The position numbers were made by a program, and so were the translations under genes. Source: Caldimicrobium thiodismutans (GTDB taxonomy: Bacteria > Desulfobacterota > Thermodesulfobacteria > Thermodesulfobacteriales > Thermodesulfobacteriaceae). Taken from it: 37,929 bases of DNA. The stretch covers positions 1 to 37,929 of the forward strand of contig PNIE01000029.1 of the NCBI GenBank assembly GCA_002877875.1, in the 5' to 3' direction. Shown in pieces: positions 1 to 7,639 of this stretch (positions within the stretch are counted from its first letter, which is position 1; the number at the start of each line of letters is the position of its first letter). The notes under the pieces are model-generated. The model did not search any database. It saw only the letters and a list, made by a program, of their open reading frames with translations, and was not told where the DNA came from.

Positions 1-185
1 GTTCTGAAGAAGCAGTAGCAGGCCTTTGTGACCCCACGGGAAGAATATTTGGGCTCATGCCTCATCCAGAGGCCTTTAATCACTTCACCAATCATCCTAA
101 ATGGACAAGACTTGCCACTCCTCTGGCCGAAGGTTTAGCCCTCTTTGAAAATGCCGTAGTTTTGGTCAAAGAGAATCTTCTTTAA
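1..185 (+). CDS. purQ: PurQ, C-terminal end (partial)
   Basis: The last 60 codons of a gene entering from the left edge, read in the frame beginning at base 3 and ending in TAA at 183-185. The peptide has the class-I glutamine amidotransferase end motif GLMPHPEAF, preceded by a GLCDPTGRI strand. Its His and Glu match the His/Glu of the Cys-His-Glu triad in PurQ, the glutaminase part of phosphoribosylformylglycinamidine synthase (purine synthesis, FGAR to FGAM). The nucleophilic Cys lies outside the window, so another class-I amidotransferase cannot be fully excluded, but the motif and following segment (HFTNHPKWTR) suit PurQ best. tatC follows after 7 bases and may be cotranscribed. Confidence 0.75.
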   Translation, partial: SEEAVAGLCDPTGRIFGLMPHPEAFNHFTNHPKWTRLATPLAEGLALFENAVVLVKENLL

Positions 186-192
186 AAAACCT

Positions 193-939
193 ATGAATCA
201 CTTCCAACTGGCTAAGCTTCTCAAAAATATCTTTTTCCTTTTTAAAAAAAAGGGCATTTATATCCTACCCTTTTCACTTCTTACTTATTTAGCTATTTTT
301 TTCTATTCTCCCCAAATACTTCTTTATCTCGAAAAACAATTTCAACAAAAATTCGTTTTTTTTACTGTTTCTGAACCTATTTTATCTCTTCTGCGTTTTT
401 CTTTTACCATCTTTTTTATTATTACCTTTCCCTTTACCTATCTCGGACTAATATCTTTGGCTAATGAATTTTTAAATTTCAAAAAATCCTTTTTTATTTT
501 ATTCTATTTTTTAGGTTTATTATTTTTTTATTTGGGAGTGGCCTTTGCGTATTTTTTAACTTTGCCTTATGGAATAAAGTTTCTCCTCTCTTTTAAAACT
601 GAAAGCCTTGAGGCAAATATTTCTCTTTCCAACTTTGTCGATTTCTTCAGTTTTTTTTTACTTGCCTTTGGCCTTATTTTTGAGCTACCTCTTTTTTTAG
701 CTCTTCTAAGTCTCTTAAAAATTTTAAAACCTCAAAAATTAACTAAATATCGCCGAGAAATCTTTTTCTTTTGTGTAGTTTTTGCTGCTATTATCACCCC
801 TACTCCTGATGCTATAAATATGAGTCTTCTTGCTATTCCTCTCTATATTCTCTTTGAAGTAGGCTTAATTTTAGGAAAATTTCTTGAAAGAATTAATATT
901 CGCGAGGTGGATACCCAGAGAGAGCCTCAGCCAGATTAG
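193..939 (+). CDS. tatC: TatC, twin-arginine translocase subunit (divergent)
   Basis: A 248-residue, very hydrophobic protein with six predicted membrane segments, about the usual TatC length. TatC is the inner-membrane receptor that binds twin-arginine signal peptides and exports folded proteins with TatA/TatB. Conserved features visible: FAYF at the start of helix 3 (about 118-121), the intramembrane Glu in FELP (E164), a KYRR loop (about 185), TPTPD (202-206) and a PLYILFE segment (about 216-222). Odd: the N-terminal HLxELR motif is absent, and the first cytoplasmic loop reads FLNFKKS where E. coli has LYKHERR, so the signal-binding Glu is Lys97 here. No Shine-Dalgarno sequence precedes the ATG; coupling to purQ is likely. 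The 3' end overlaps the convergent motE-like gene by 47 bases. No tatA or tatB is adjacent. Confidence 0.85.
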   Translation: MNHFQLAKLLKNIFFLFKKKGIYILPFSLLTYLAIFFYSPQILLYLEKQFQQKFVFFTVSEPILSLLRFSFTIFFIITFPFTYLGLISLANEFLNFKKSFFILFYFLGLLFFYLGVAFAYFLTLPYGIKFLLSFKTESLEANISLSNFVDFFSFFLLAFGLIFELPLFLALLSLLKILKPQKLTKYRREIFFFCVVFAAIITPTPDAINMSLLAIPLYILFEVGLILGKFLERINIREVDTQREPQPD

Positions 940-1438
940 CTGCCTTCTCAGGAGGCATTGCACTTAAAATGCTTGCCACCTGATTACTCTTCATTTGACT
1001 AAGAATCTTTATAGCCATATCTCTATCCATATTCAAAAGCTGCTCTGCAGCCTTCTTAGGACTCATCTCCGCATAGGCCTTAACAAGAAGTTTGATTCTC
1101 TCATCTCTAACGGCAGTGATCTTATTAAGTTTTTCCTCAACCTCCTGAGAAAGGGCTGTCAAGGCATTCATTTGTTCTTGAAGTTTTTTTTCCAAAAGCT
1201 TAAGTTCCTTTTCTTTAGCCTCAAGCTCTCTTTCTTTATCGAGAAGTCTTCTTTTTTCAAATACAAGGAAATCACTGAACTCAGGAGGACAGTTATACAT
1301 AGATCCTTCTCTTTGGGTAGGACTCTTTACATACTCAGAGTAAACATAAACTCCACCAAGTAAAAATTTAATAATCACAAAAAGGAAAACTAATTTAAAA
1401 AGGGTTCCTGTTTTTATGATCTTAGTTATTTTAATCAA
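893..1438 (-). CDS. MotE-like flagellar protein (MgtE N-domain type)
   Basis: A 181-residue protein closing the flagellar operon. It has one N-terminal membrane anchor or uncleaved signal (about 14-33), then a long charged coiled coil (about 60-110), then a C-terminal helical module with PKKAAEQLLNMDRDMA and PPEKAANLAEAL, typical of the MgtE N-terminal/FliG-like fold found in MotE-family proteins. These sit next to fliJ in many bacteria; MotE of Sinorhizobium is a periplasmic chaperone for MotC. The role here is likely motor or export assembly in the periplasm, but this is inferred from family and position. The start is TTG, overlaps the end of fliJ by 8 bases and is preceded by GGAAGGGG. The 3' end converges with tatC. 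Confidence 0.7.
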   Translation of the reverse strand: MIKITKIIKTGTLFKLVFLFVIIKFLLGGVYVYSEYVKSPTQREGSMYNCPPEFSDFLVFEKRRLLDKERELEAKEKELKLLEKKLQEQMNALTALSQEVEEKLNKITAVRDERIKLLVKAYAEMSPKKAAEQLLNMDRDMAIKILSQMKSNQVASILSAMPPEKAANLAEALSGYPPREY

Positions 1439-1868
1439 AACCCCTTCCCTTTCTTAATAAAACCAAATCATCAAGGTCTTTCAAAAATTTTCTATAATTT
1501 TCTCTATTGAATTTTAAAAGTGTTCTATGATAGAGTCTTTCCATAAGTCTTTTTTCTCTATTTTTTTGAAGAAGGTCCTTTCTAAGATCTTCTAAATATT
1601 TTTGCTGGGTCTCAATTTTTTTTTCGGCAATTTCTTTAAACTCCTTTAATACCTCAAAATAATTGAACCAGGCCTTTAATTCATCAGCAGAAAAAATTTT
1701 TGTCTCCTGAAGGTATCTAAAGGAGTCATTATATTCTTCCTCAAGAAGTTTTTTTTCTAGAAGAAGTTTTTCAAGCCCAATTTTTGCCTGATAAATCCTC
1801 ACTTTTACTTTTTCTTCCTGAAGTTCTTTATACCAGGTAAGAAGCTTCAATATTCTTAATTTTCTCAA
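1431..1868 (-). CDS. fliJ: FliJ flagellar export chaperone
   Basis: A 145-residue, almost wholly helical, Lys/Glu/Leu-rich protein consistent with the antiparallel coiled coil of FliJ. FliJ sits in the FliI hexamer pore of the flagellar type III export apparatus, links it to FlhA, and escorts hook-basal-body substrates. Sequence alone is weakly diagnostic, as always for FliJ; the call rests on length, coiled-coil character (about 15-125) and position directly after fliI (5-base gap). The start is TTG with GGAG about nine bases upstream. No ATG lies nearby in frame. Confidence 0.8.
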   Translation of the reverse strand: MRKLRILKLLTWYKELQEEKVKVRIYQAKIGLEKLLLEKKLLEEEYNDSFRYLQETKIFSADELKAWFNYFEVLKEFKEIAEKKIETQQKYLEDLRKDLLQKNREKRLMERLYHRTLLKFNRENYRKFLKDLDDLVLLRKGRGFD

Positions 1869-1873
1869 TTACC

Positions 1874-3184
1874 CTAACTCCTTAAGATTTCCCTTAAGAT
1901 CTGGCAGGACTCTTCATAGGTAAATCTTTCCTCTAAATCCTGTTTAAGAAATTCTTTTAATTTAGGCATAAGCTCTAGAGCCCTGTCTATCTCTGGATTT
2001 GATCCCTTTACATAAGCGCCAATGTTAATCAAATCTTCTGCCCTTTTATAGGTAGCAAGAATATTAACAGCCTCTTGATAGAGTTTCAAGTGATCTTTAG
2101 AAACTATATCTTTCATAACTCTTGAAATGCTTGCCAAAACATCAATAGCAGGATAATGACCCTCTTGAGCAAGCTCTCTGGATAAAACTATATGACCGTC
2201 AACTATACTTCTTACTGCATCAGCTATAGGGTCATTCACATCGTCACCTTCAACAAGAACAGTATAGATTCCTGTTATAGAGCCACTATTTACTCGGGCT
2301 CCAGCTCTCTCAAGAAGTCTTGGAAGCATTGCAAAGACTGAAGGAGTATAACCCCTTGCTGTGGGAGGTTCTCCGTTAGCAAGGCCAATCTCTCTTCCTG
2401 CCATACAGAACCTTGTTAAACTATCCATAAGAAGAAGAACCTTAAACCCCTTGTCTCTAAAATATTCAGCCAAAGCTGTGGCATAAAAGGCTGCTCGCAC
2501 CCTCAGGGCAGGGCTCTCATCAGAGGTTGCTACCACCAAAACACTTCTTTTAAGGCCCTCTTCTCCAAGATCCTTTTCAATAAAATCCCTGACCTCTCTG
2601 CCTCTCTCACCAATAAGGGCTACTACATTGATATCTGCTTTAGTATACCGTGCTATCATTCCAAGAAGAGTGCTTTTTCCAACACCAGAGCCTGCCATAA
2701 TTGCCACTCTTTGGCCAGATCCAATAGTGAGGAAAGCATTAATTGCCTTTACTCCCACGTCTAAAATTTCTTTAATCCTCTCTCTTTCTAAAGGTTTTAA
2801 GGGATCTCCGTAAAGTGGATAAAAATCTTCAGGCTTAGGTTTTTTCTTATGATCCAGAGACTCACCAAGAGCATTTACTACTCTTCCAATGAAACTTTCA
2901 CCTACTGGCGCATTAGAAATCCCTAAGGGAATAACTCTTGCTCCAATCTCTAAACCGCGAATCTCATTTAGAGCTGTAAGAAGTAATTTTTCCTCTTTAA
3001 AACCTACCACTTCTGCCAATATTTCTATTTCTCTTCCTACTACCTTACAAAGCTCTCCCACCTTTAGTAAAGGACCAGAACTCTCAATGGTTAACCCTAA
3101 AACTTTAGTAACATAACCATAGACCTCAAAAGGAGGAATATCCTTAATTTTCCTGATGAAGGGGGAGAGGGAATTAATCTTCAT
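1874..3184 (-). CDS. fliI: FliI flagellum-specific ATPase
   Basis: A 436-residue ATPase of the flagellar type III export apparatus, homologous to the F1 beta subunit. It energises unfolding and release of export substrates at the cytoplasmic face of the basal body. Visible: an N-terminal beta-barrel domain (about 1-90), the Walker A motif AGSGVGKST (about 164-172), the GERGREVRDFIEKD segment, a Walker B strand LLLMDSLTRF followed by AREIGLANGEPP, and RGYTPSVFAMLPRLLERAG, all typical of FliI. The start overlaps the end of fliH by 11 bases, so translation is probably coupled. Length and motifs are intact. Confidence 0.96.
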   Translation of the reverse strand: MKINSLSPFIRKIKDIPPFEVYGYVTKVLGLTIESSGPLLKVGELCKVVGREIEILAEVVGFKEEKLLLTALNEIRGLEIGARVIPLGISNAPVGESFIGRVVNALGESLDHKKKPKPEDFYPLYGDPLKPLERERIKEILDVGVKAINAFLTIGSGQRVAIMAGSGVGKSTLLGMIARYTKADINVVALIGERGREVRDFIEKDLGEEGLKRSVLVVATSDESPALRVRAAFYATALAEYFRDKGFKVLLLMDSLTRFCMAGREIGLANGEPPTARGYTPSVFAMLPRLLERAGARVNSGSITGIYTVLVEGDDVNDPIADAVRSIVDGHIVLSRELAQEGHYPAIDVLASISRVMKDIVSKDHLKLYQEAVNILATYKRAEDLINIGAYVKGSNPEIDRALELMPKLKEFLKQDLEERFTYEESCQILREILRS

Positions 3185-3950
3185 TATTTAAAGTCTCTAA
3201 AAGCTTTGCCCACCTCTTCTCAAAGGTAGCATCAATCACACCTAATTTGGTTTCTATAAAAAGCCCACCTTTGCTTATACCTGGATCAGGTACTATCTTT
3301 ATACGATAATTTTTGGGAAAGGAATCTCCCCTTTCATAAAGATAGGTAGCCTCTTCAGGATTAACTTTAACGATGACTTCTGTTCCTTCGGCAATGTATT
3401 TTAAAGCCTCTCTTAAAATTCTCGAAAGAAGATCCCTGTCAGTTTCAATGGTTTTTAAAACTAATTTTTTGGCAAGCTCTAAGGAGAGATCAAGTATCTC
3501 TTGGTCAAGATTTAAAATTAGCCCTTCAAGCTCATCATCAAGCCTCTTTAAAAATTCTTCAATTTTTTTTCTTTCTCTCTCCTTAAGTTGTTCCAATTCT
3601 TTATGAAGTCTTTTCTTTTCCTCCTCTAATTCAAGTTTTGCCTGCTCTAATCCCTTTTGAAAACCTTCCTCTTCAGCCTTTTTAAAACCCTCTTCATATC
3701 CCTTTTTAAATCCCTCTTCATATCCTTCTTCATAGGCCCTTTGAAAAATTTCCTCTAAATTAGGTTGATCAGAGCCTTCTTTCTCCTGTGGATCCTTATC
3801 GAATCGATTTTCTTCTTTTTTTAGATGATCTTCCTCCTTTATTAATTCCTCCCTTATTAGCGGAAAAAATTTCTCCTCCTCGAAATTTTCTTGCACAGGT
3901 TTTATAATTCTTAGATGCAAAGTTTTTTCAGCTTTTATAATCTTAGACAA
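3174..3950 (-). CDS. fliH: FliH flagellar export regulator
   Basis: A 258-residue protein binding FliI as a dimer and tethering it to the C-ring. The N-terminal third is charged and low in complexity. It is followed by the hallmark FliH small-residue-every-four ladder: G76, G80, G84, G88, A92, G96 and G100 within AYEEGYEEGFKKGYEEGF. A long coiled coil follows (about 100-140), then a V-ATPase E-subunit-like C-terminal domain (about 150-250) with VKVNPEEATY and KGGLFIETKLGVIDATFEKRW. It overlaps fliG by 8 bases upstream and fliI by 11 bases downstream. The C-terminal GGLFIET...ID.S/T signature separates it from generic coiled-coil proteins. Confidence 0.93.
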   Translation of the reverse strand: MSKIIKAEKTLHLRIIKPVQENFEEEKFFPLIREELIKEEDHLKKEENRFDKDPQEKEGSDQPNLEEIFQRAYEEGYEEGFKKGYEEGFKKAEEEGFQKGLEQAKLELEEEKKRLHKELEQLKERERKKIEEFLKRLDDELEGLILNLDQEILDLSLELAKKLVLKTIETDRDLLSRILREALKYIAEGTEVIVKVNPEEATYLYERGDSFPKNYRIKIVPDPGISKGGLFIETKLGVIDATFEKRWAKLLETLNNED

Positions 3951-4953
3951 ATTCCTCTTCTCCTCGGGTTAGAACAATTTTTCCTTCCTGTTCTAGTTTT
4001 TTAGCTACTCTGATAATATTCATCTGAGCCTTCTCTACCTCCGCAATTCTCACAGGCCCCATCATTTCAAGCTCTTCTTTAAGAAGATCTGCAGCACGCT
4101 TACTCATATTTCTGAAGAACTTTTCTCTCAACTCAGGAGATGCTCCCTTTAAGGCCAATTTGAGATCGTCTGTAGAAATTTCTCGCAGGAGGGTCTGAAT
4201 AGCAAAGTCGTCCACTTTAAGAAAGTCTTCAAAAGTAAATAGATATTTTCGGATCTCCTCTGCAAGAGCAGGATTTTCATCCTCTATTTCAGTAAGAATT
4301 TCATCTTCAAGCTCTCTTCCTGCATGAGATAAAATCTCTGCAGCCTTTTCAGCTCCTCCAATTTTTTTCCCAAGAGCTCCACCCACGGCCTTAAGCTCTT
4401 CTTCAAGGGCATCACTAATTTCTTTAACAATTTCTGGATCCACCTTATCTAACAAGGCAATTCTTAAAAGCACCTCACTTCTTATCTTTTCTGGTAAAAG
4501 TTGAAGTACCTGGCCTGAAAGATCTGGCTCAAGATGGACAAGGATGATAGCAATAGTCTGAGGATGTTCGTTAGCAAGAAAGTTAGCAATAGTTTTCGGA
4601 TCAAGTTTTTTAAGCTTTTTAAAGGTTTCTGGCCCAACCTCCCTTTTGATTTCCTCATATAATTGTTTACCCTTCTCTCCATAAGCCTCAATTAAACTTC
4701 TCTTTAAAAATTCATCGGGCGATAGATTAATGTTAGCAAGGAGATCTTTAGCCTCAACATTGGCTTCTTCAAGCACTTTTTTGGCAACCTCTGCAGGAAT
4801 ATAATCAATTTTAGCCATCTCAACACCAATTCTTCTTATATCCTCTTCATCAAGATATTTATAAACTTGGGAGGTAAATTCCTCTCCCATTAACATAAGA
4901 AAAATAGCTGCCTTTTGAGGCCCTGTAAGTTTTTCAGGATCTAACTTAGCCAT
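3943..4953 (-). CDS. fliG: FliG motor switch protein
   Basis: A 336-residue C-ring protein that couples stator ion flow to rotation and direction switching. It has the usual N-terminal (about 1-100, KAAIFLMLMGEE), middle (about 105-190, LANEHPQTIAIIL; the EHPQT motif) and C-terminal torque domains. In the last, FEDFLKVDDFAIQTLLREI (about 240) and the helix around LKEELEMMGPVRIAEVEKAQ carry the charged residues that face the stator. Length matches the family. The start lies one base beyond the end of fliF, implying coupled translation. Confidence 0.97.
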   Translation of the reverse strand: MAKLDPEKLTGPQKAAIFLMLMGEEFTSQVYKYLDEEDIRRIGVEMAKIDYIPAEVAKKVLEEANVEAKDLLANINLSPDEFLKRSLIEAYGEKGKQLYEEIKREVGPETFKKLKKLDPKTIANFLANEHPQTIAIILVHLEPDLSGQVLQLLPEKIRSEVLLRIALLDKVDPEIVKEISDALEEELKAVGGALGKKIGGAEKAAEILSHAGRELEDEILTEIEDENPALAEEIRKYLFTFEDFLKVDDFAIQTLLREISTDDLKLALKGASPELREKFFRNMSKRAADLLKEELEMMGPVRIAEVEKAQMNIIRVAKKLEQEGKIVLTRGEEEFV

Positions 4954-4954
4954 A

Positions 4955-6514
4955 TTATTTAGCTTCAGCTAAGGCTTTTTTACGCTCTTCAAGACTTTCT
5001 TCCAACAACCACTTTTTAACAAGAGCTGCTGCTCGTTCTGGTTGACTTCTTATTATTCCTAAAGCAATCTCCTTGGGAAGGACTTCTTCCTCCTCCTCAA
5101 CCACAGCTTCTAATTTTTCAGCAGGTGGAACCTCTGGGACTGTAACTGCTTCTGGTTGGGCTGGTTTTAAACTCTTAAGGAGCGGTCTAATCACCAAAAA
5201 GTATAAGAGCGCCAAAGCCACTAGAATAATAAGAGGTTTATAAATCATGCCAATATAATCCACAATCCCTGGTTTGGGTGTAGGAGTCTCTATAAAAGTT
5301 TTAGCTTCAACCTTAACCTCATCCCCTCTTTCAGGATTGTATCCAATAGCACCCTTTACAAGATTCTCTACCCATTCAATCTTGGCTGTATCATTCTCAG
5401 AAAGCACTCTCTTATCCACAAGAACAGCTACACTAATTCTTTTAATACTGCCAGGGGAAATTTCAAGATTTCTAATTTTCTTTGACACCTCGTAATTTCT
5501 AACCACCCTTTTTTTAGAATAGCTTTCTCCCTGAGGTTGTGCTTGCCCTGTAGCCTCAAATTTCTCTGTAAGAGCTCCTTTTACTCCCGCAACTCCTCCC
5601 TCTTGAGGACTTGTAGTCTGTCTATTTTCCTCCTCAAGATCCTCTGAAATAACTGCACTTTGCTCAGGATTTACAACCTCCTCCTTTATGCTCTCATTGT
5701 CAAAGGACATCTCTACCGTCACCTGAGCAATAGCCTTCCCATAACCCAGGGCTTGAGAAAGCATCTCTTCAATCTTATTTTTAAGATTCTCTTCAACTTT
5801 TCTTTTATATGCCAGTTGATTTAGAGAAAGCCCCTCTTCATCATTTATTGGGTTTAATCTTTTTCCAGTCTGAGCATCAATTACTGAGACATTCTTAGGT
5901 TCGAGCTTAGCAACAGCCCCACTCACAAGATTAATAATTCCTTTTACCTGATCAGGAGTTAAAGTATAGCCTGGCTTTAATTCAAGCAGAACCGAGGCCT
6001 TAGGTGGCTTTTCTTCTTCAAGAAAAATGCTCTCCTTTGGAAGGGCTAAATGAACCCTCACAGATTTTACACCTTTAATGCCCTTTATAGTTCTTGCAAG
6101 CTCGCCTTCAAGAGCCCTTTGATAATTAACCTTTTCTTGAAATTCTGTAAGACCTAACTTTTCTTTATCAAAAAGTTCAAAGCCTGGCCCTGTTCCCCCA
6201 AGAAGTCCTTTGCTCGCTATCTCCATTCTAATTTCCGGAACCTTTTCTTCAGGTACATAAATACTTCCATCCTTTCCCACCTTGTAAGGAATTTTCTGTT
6301 CCTTTAAGTATTGTACAATCTGACCAGAAGTAGTTTCATCTAAACCAGAGTAAAGAAGCCCATAAGAAACCCTCTGGGTATACCATATAAGTGAGACGAT
6401 CAAAAGAGTTAAACCTAAGGCTCCTCCAAGATAAATAGCCTTTTGCCTGGGAGTTAACTTATTCCAGATCTCTCTAAGCTGTTCTAAAAGATTTCTAAAA
6501 TTAAGAGAAGGCAT
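4955..6514 (-). CDS. fliF: FliF M-ring protein
   Basis: A 519-residue protein forming the MS ring in the inner membrane, the base on which the C-ring and export gate assemble. It has an N-terminal membrane segment (about 27-46), ring-building motifs of the YscJ/FliF family (YSGLDETTSGQIVQYLKEQK, YVPEEKVPEIRMEIASKGL, GFELFDKEKLGLTEF, RALEGELARTI), a Gly/Gln-rich periplasmic insert (about 280-330), a second membrane segment (about 425-445) and an acidic cytoplasmic tail that binds FliG. The tail ends in LEERKKALAEAK. Shorter than Salmonella FliF (560 residues) but within family range. It lies 16 bases after fliE and one base before fliG. Confidence 0.97.
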   Translation of the reverse strand: MPSLNFRNLLEQLREIWNKLTPRQKAIYLGGALGLTLLIVSLIWYTQRVSYGLLYSGLDETTSGQIVQYLKEQKIPYKVGKDGSIYVPEEKVPEIRMEIASKGLLGGTGPGFELFDKEKLGLTEFQEKVNYQRALEGELARTIKGIKGVKSVRVHLALPKESIFLEEEKPPKASVLLELKPGYTLTPDQVKGIINLVSGAVAKLEPKNVSVIDAQTGKRLNPINDEEGLSLNQLAYKRKVEENLKNKIEEMLSQALGYGKAIAQVTVEMSFDNESIKEEVVNPEQSAVISEDLEEENRQTTSPQEGGVAGVKGALTEKFEATGQAQPQGESYSKKRVVRNYEVSKKIRNLEISPGSIKRISVAVLVDKRVLSENDTAKIEWVENLVKGAIGYNPERGDEVKVEAKTFIETPTPKPGIVDYIGMIYKPLIILVALALLYFLVIRPLLKSLKPAQPEAVTVPEVPPAEKLEAVVEEEEEVLPKEIALGIIRSQPERAAALVKKWLLEESLEERKKALAEAK

Positions 6515-6530
6515 AGTTTAGTTCTTCCCT

Positions 6531-6812
6531 TTAGATTTGCATTCTCATAATCTCTTGATAAGCCTCTAAAACCTTATTTCTTATGCGAAGAAGGAGTTTC
6601 ATACTTGCATCTGCAGTAGAAATTTTAAGAGCCATCTCTGCAGGATCAATATCTTCCCCTCTAGCAAACTTCTCAAGAGTAGCTTGAGCCTCTTTTTCCT
6701 TGTTATCAATCTCTTTTAACTTCTCAAATAAAACTTTTCCAAAATCTAAATTTCTATTAATTTTTTCTACTTCTTGGTATAAATTTAACTTACTTAGACC
6801 TTTAATTTTCAT
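6531..6812 (-). CDS. fliE: FliE hook-basal body adaptor
   Basis: A 93-residue protein fitting the family (about 100). FliE joins the MS ring to the proximal rod. Visible: the central helix with FARGEDIDPAEMALKISTADASMKLLLRIRNKVLEAYQEIMRMQI, in which DPAEMALKISTADAS and the C-terminal RNKVLEAYQEIMRM are diagnostic of FliE. It lies between flgC (17-base gap) and fliF (16-base gap) in the conserved flgB-flgC-fliE-fliF order. A Shine-Dalgarno AGGAGG precedes the ATG. Confidence 0.95.
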   Translation of the reverse strand: MKIKGLSKLNLYQEVEKINRNLDFGKVLFEKLKEIDNKEKEAQATLEKFARGEDIDPAEMALKISTADASMKLLLRIRNKVLEAYQEIMRMQI

Positions 6813-6829
6813 AATCTTCCTCCTAAATT

Positions 6830-7240
6830 TTATTTAAGAAGATCAAGGGTTCTTAAATACATACTTTTAGTAGTTGAAAGGACTGCTAAATTAGCTTCAT
6901 AAGCCCTACTTGCAGAGAGGAGCTCAACCATTTCAGTGATTACATCTACATTGGGATATTTAACTATGCCCCTCTCATCAGCATCAGGATGTCCTGGATC
7001 GTAAACCTCTTTAAAGGGAGAAGGATCATCCTTAATAGCAACTACCTCAACCTTTTGGAGGACGGGATTAGCTGGGTCAAGGGGAACGGCTTTTAGAACT
7101 ACATTTTTAGCTCTATAGGGCCCTCCTTCCAGGGTTCTCGTAACCTGTGCATTAGCAAGATTAGTAGCTGTGACATTAAGTCTAACTCTCTGAGCAAGAA
7201 GACCACTCTGGGCAATTTTTCCAGCCTTAAGAAGATTCAT
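6830..7240 (-). CDS. flgC: FlgC proximal rod protein
   Basis: A 136-residue rod protein of the flagellar axial structure, exported through the type III apparatus without a cleaved signal. It carries the N-terminal rod motif LNVTATNLANAQVTRT (about 22-37) and the C-terminal motif YPNVDVITEMVELLSASRAYEANLAVLSTTKSM, both shared by FlgB/FlgC/FlgF/FlgG and specific in this arrangement for FlgC. Length matches the family. The start lies two bases after the end of flgB. Confidence 0.96.
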   Translation of the reverse strand: MNLLKAGKIAQSGLLAQRVRLNVTATNLANAQVTRTLEGGPYRAKNVVLKAVPLDPANPVLQKVEVVAIKDDPSPFKEVYDPGHPDADERGIVKYPNVDVITEMVELLSASRAYEANLAVLSTTKSMYLRTLDLLK

Positions 7241-7242
7241 CT

Positions 7243-7638
7243 CTATCTACCTCCCTCTGTAATTATCTCTTTAAGTCTCTCTAACTCTTTTGATAAGGCC
7301 TGAAGAGTACTCTCATAAAGAAGTTGATTCTCCATAAGATTGGCCATCTCCTCTTCCAAACTAACATTATTAGGTGTCCCAAGAGTTTGAGGCGAAAACT
7401 CCTTAGTCCAATCTTCTAAAGTATGTTCTCTCTTAATAAAATGCTTAGGATGACTAATTTTTAAAAATCGTTCCTTTTCTAAATAACTTTCCATAATCTT
7501 TTCAAAGGGAAGATCCTTTCTTCTATACCCAGGAGTATCCACATTGGCAATATTTGAAGAAATAAATTCATGTCTTTTTGCTCTGAGCTTAAGAGACAGT
7601 TTTACTACATCCAGCAATTTTTGAAAATTTCCCCACAT
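7243..7638 (-). CDS. flgB: FlgB proximal rod protein
   Basis: A 131-residue proximal rod component. It has the motif RHEFISSNIANVDTPGYRRKDLPFE near the N-terminus, and MANLMENQLLYESTLQALSKELERLKEII at the C-terminus. The open frame could begin 13 codons earlier at 7677, inside the end of the upstream regulator gene. The ATG at 7638 is chosen because AGGAGG lies eight bases upstream, it gives the family-typical length, and it places the start one base past the regulator stop. The overlap with the regulator reading frame means the regulator and the rod genes are one transcript. Confidence 0.93.
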   Translation of the reverse strand: MWGNFQKLLDVVKLSLKLRAKRHEFISSNIANVDTPGYRRKDLPFEKIMESYLEKERFLKISHPKHFIKREHTLEDWTKEFSPQTLGTPNNVSLEEEMANLMENQLLYESTLQALSKELERLKEIITEGGR

Positions 7639-7639
7639 C

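Noticed and set aside
995-1363. Plus-strand 122-codon open frame and similar antisense frames across the window
   Set aside because: They lie opposite well-supported genes, have no ribosome binding sites, and their composition mirrors the real coding strand.
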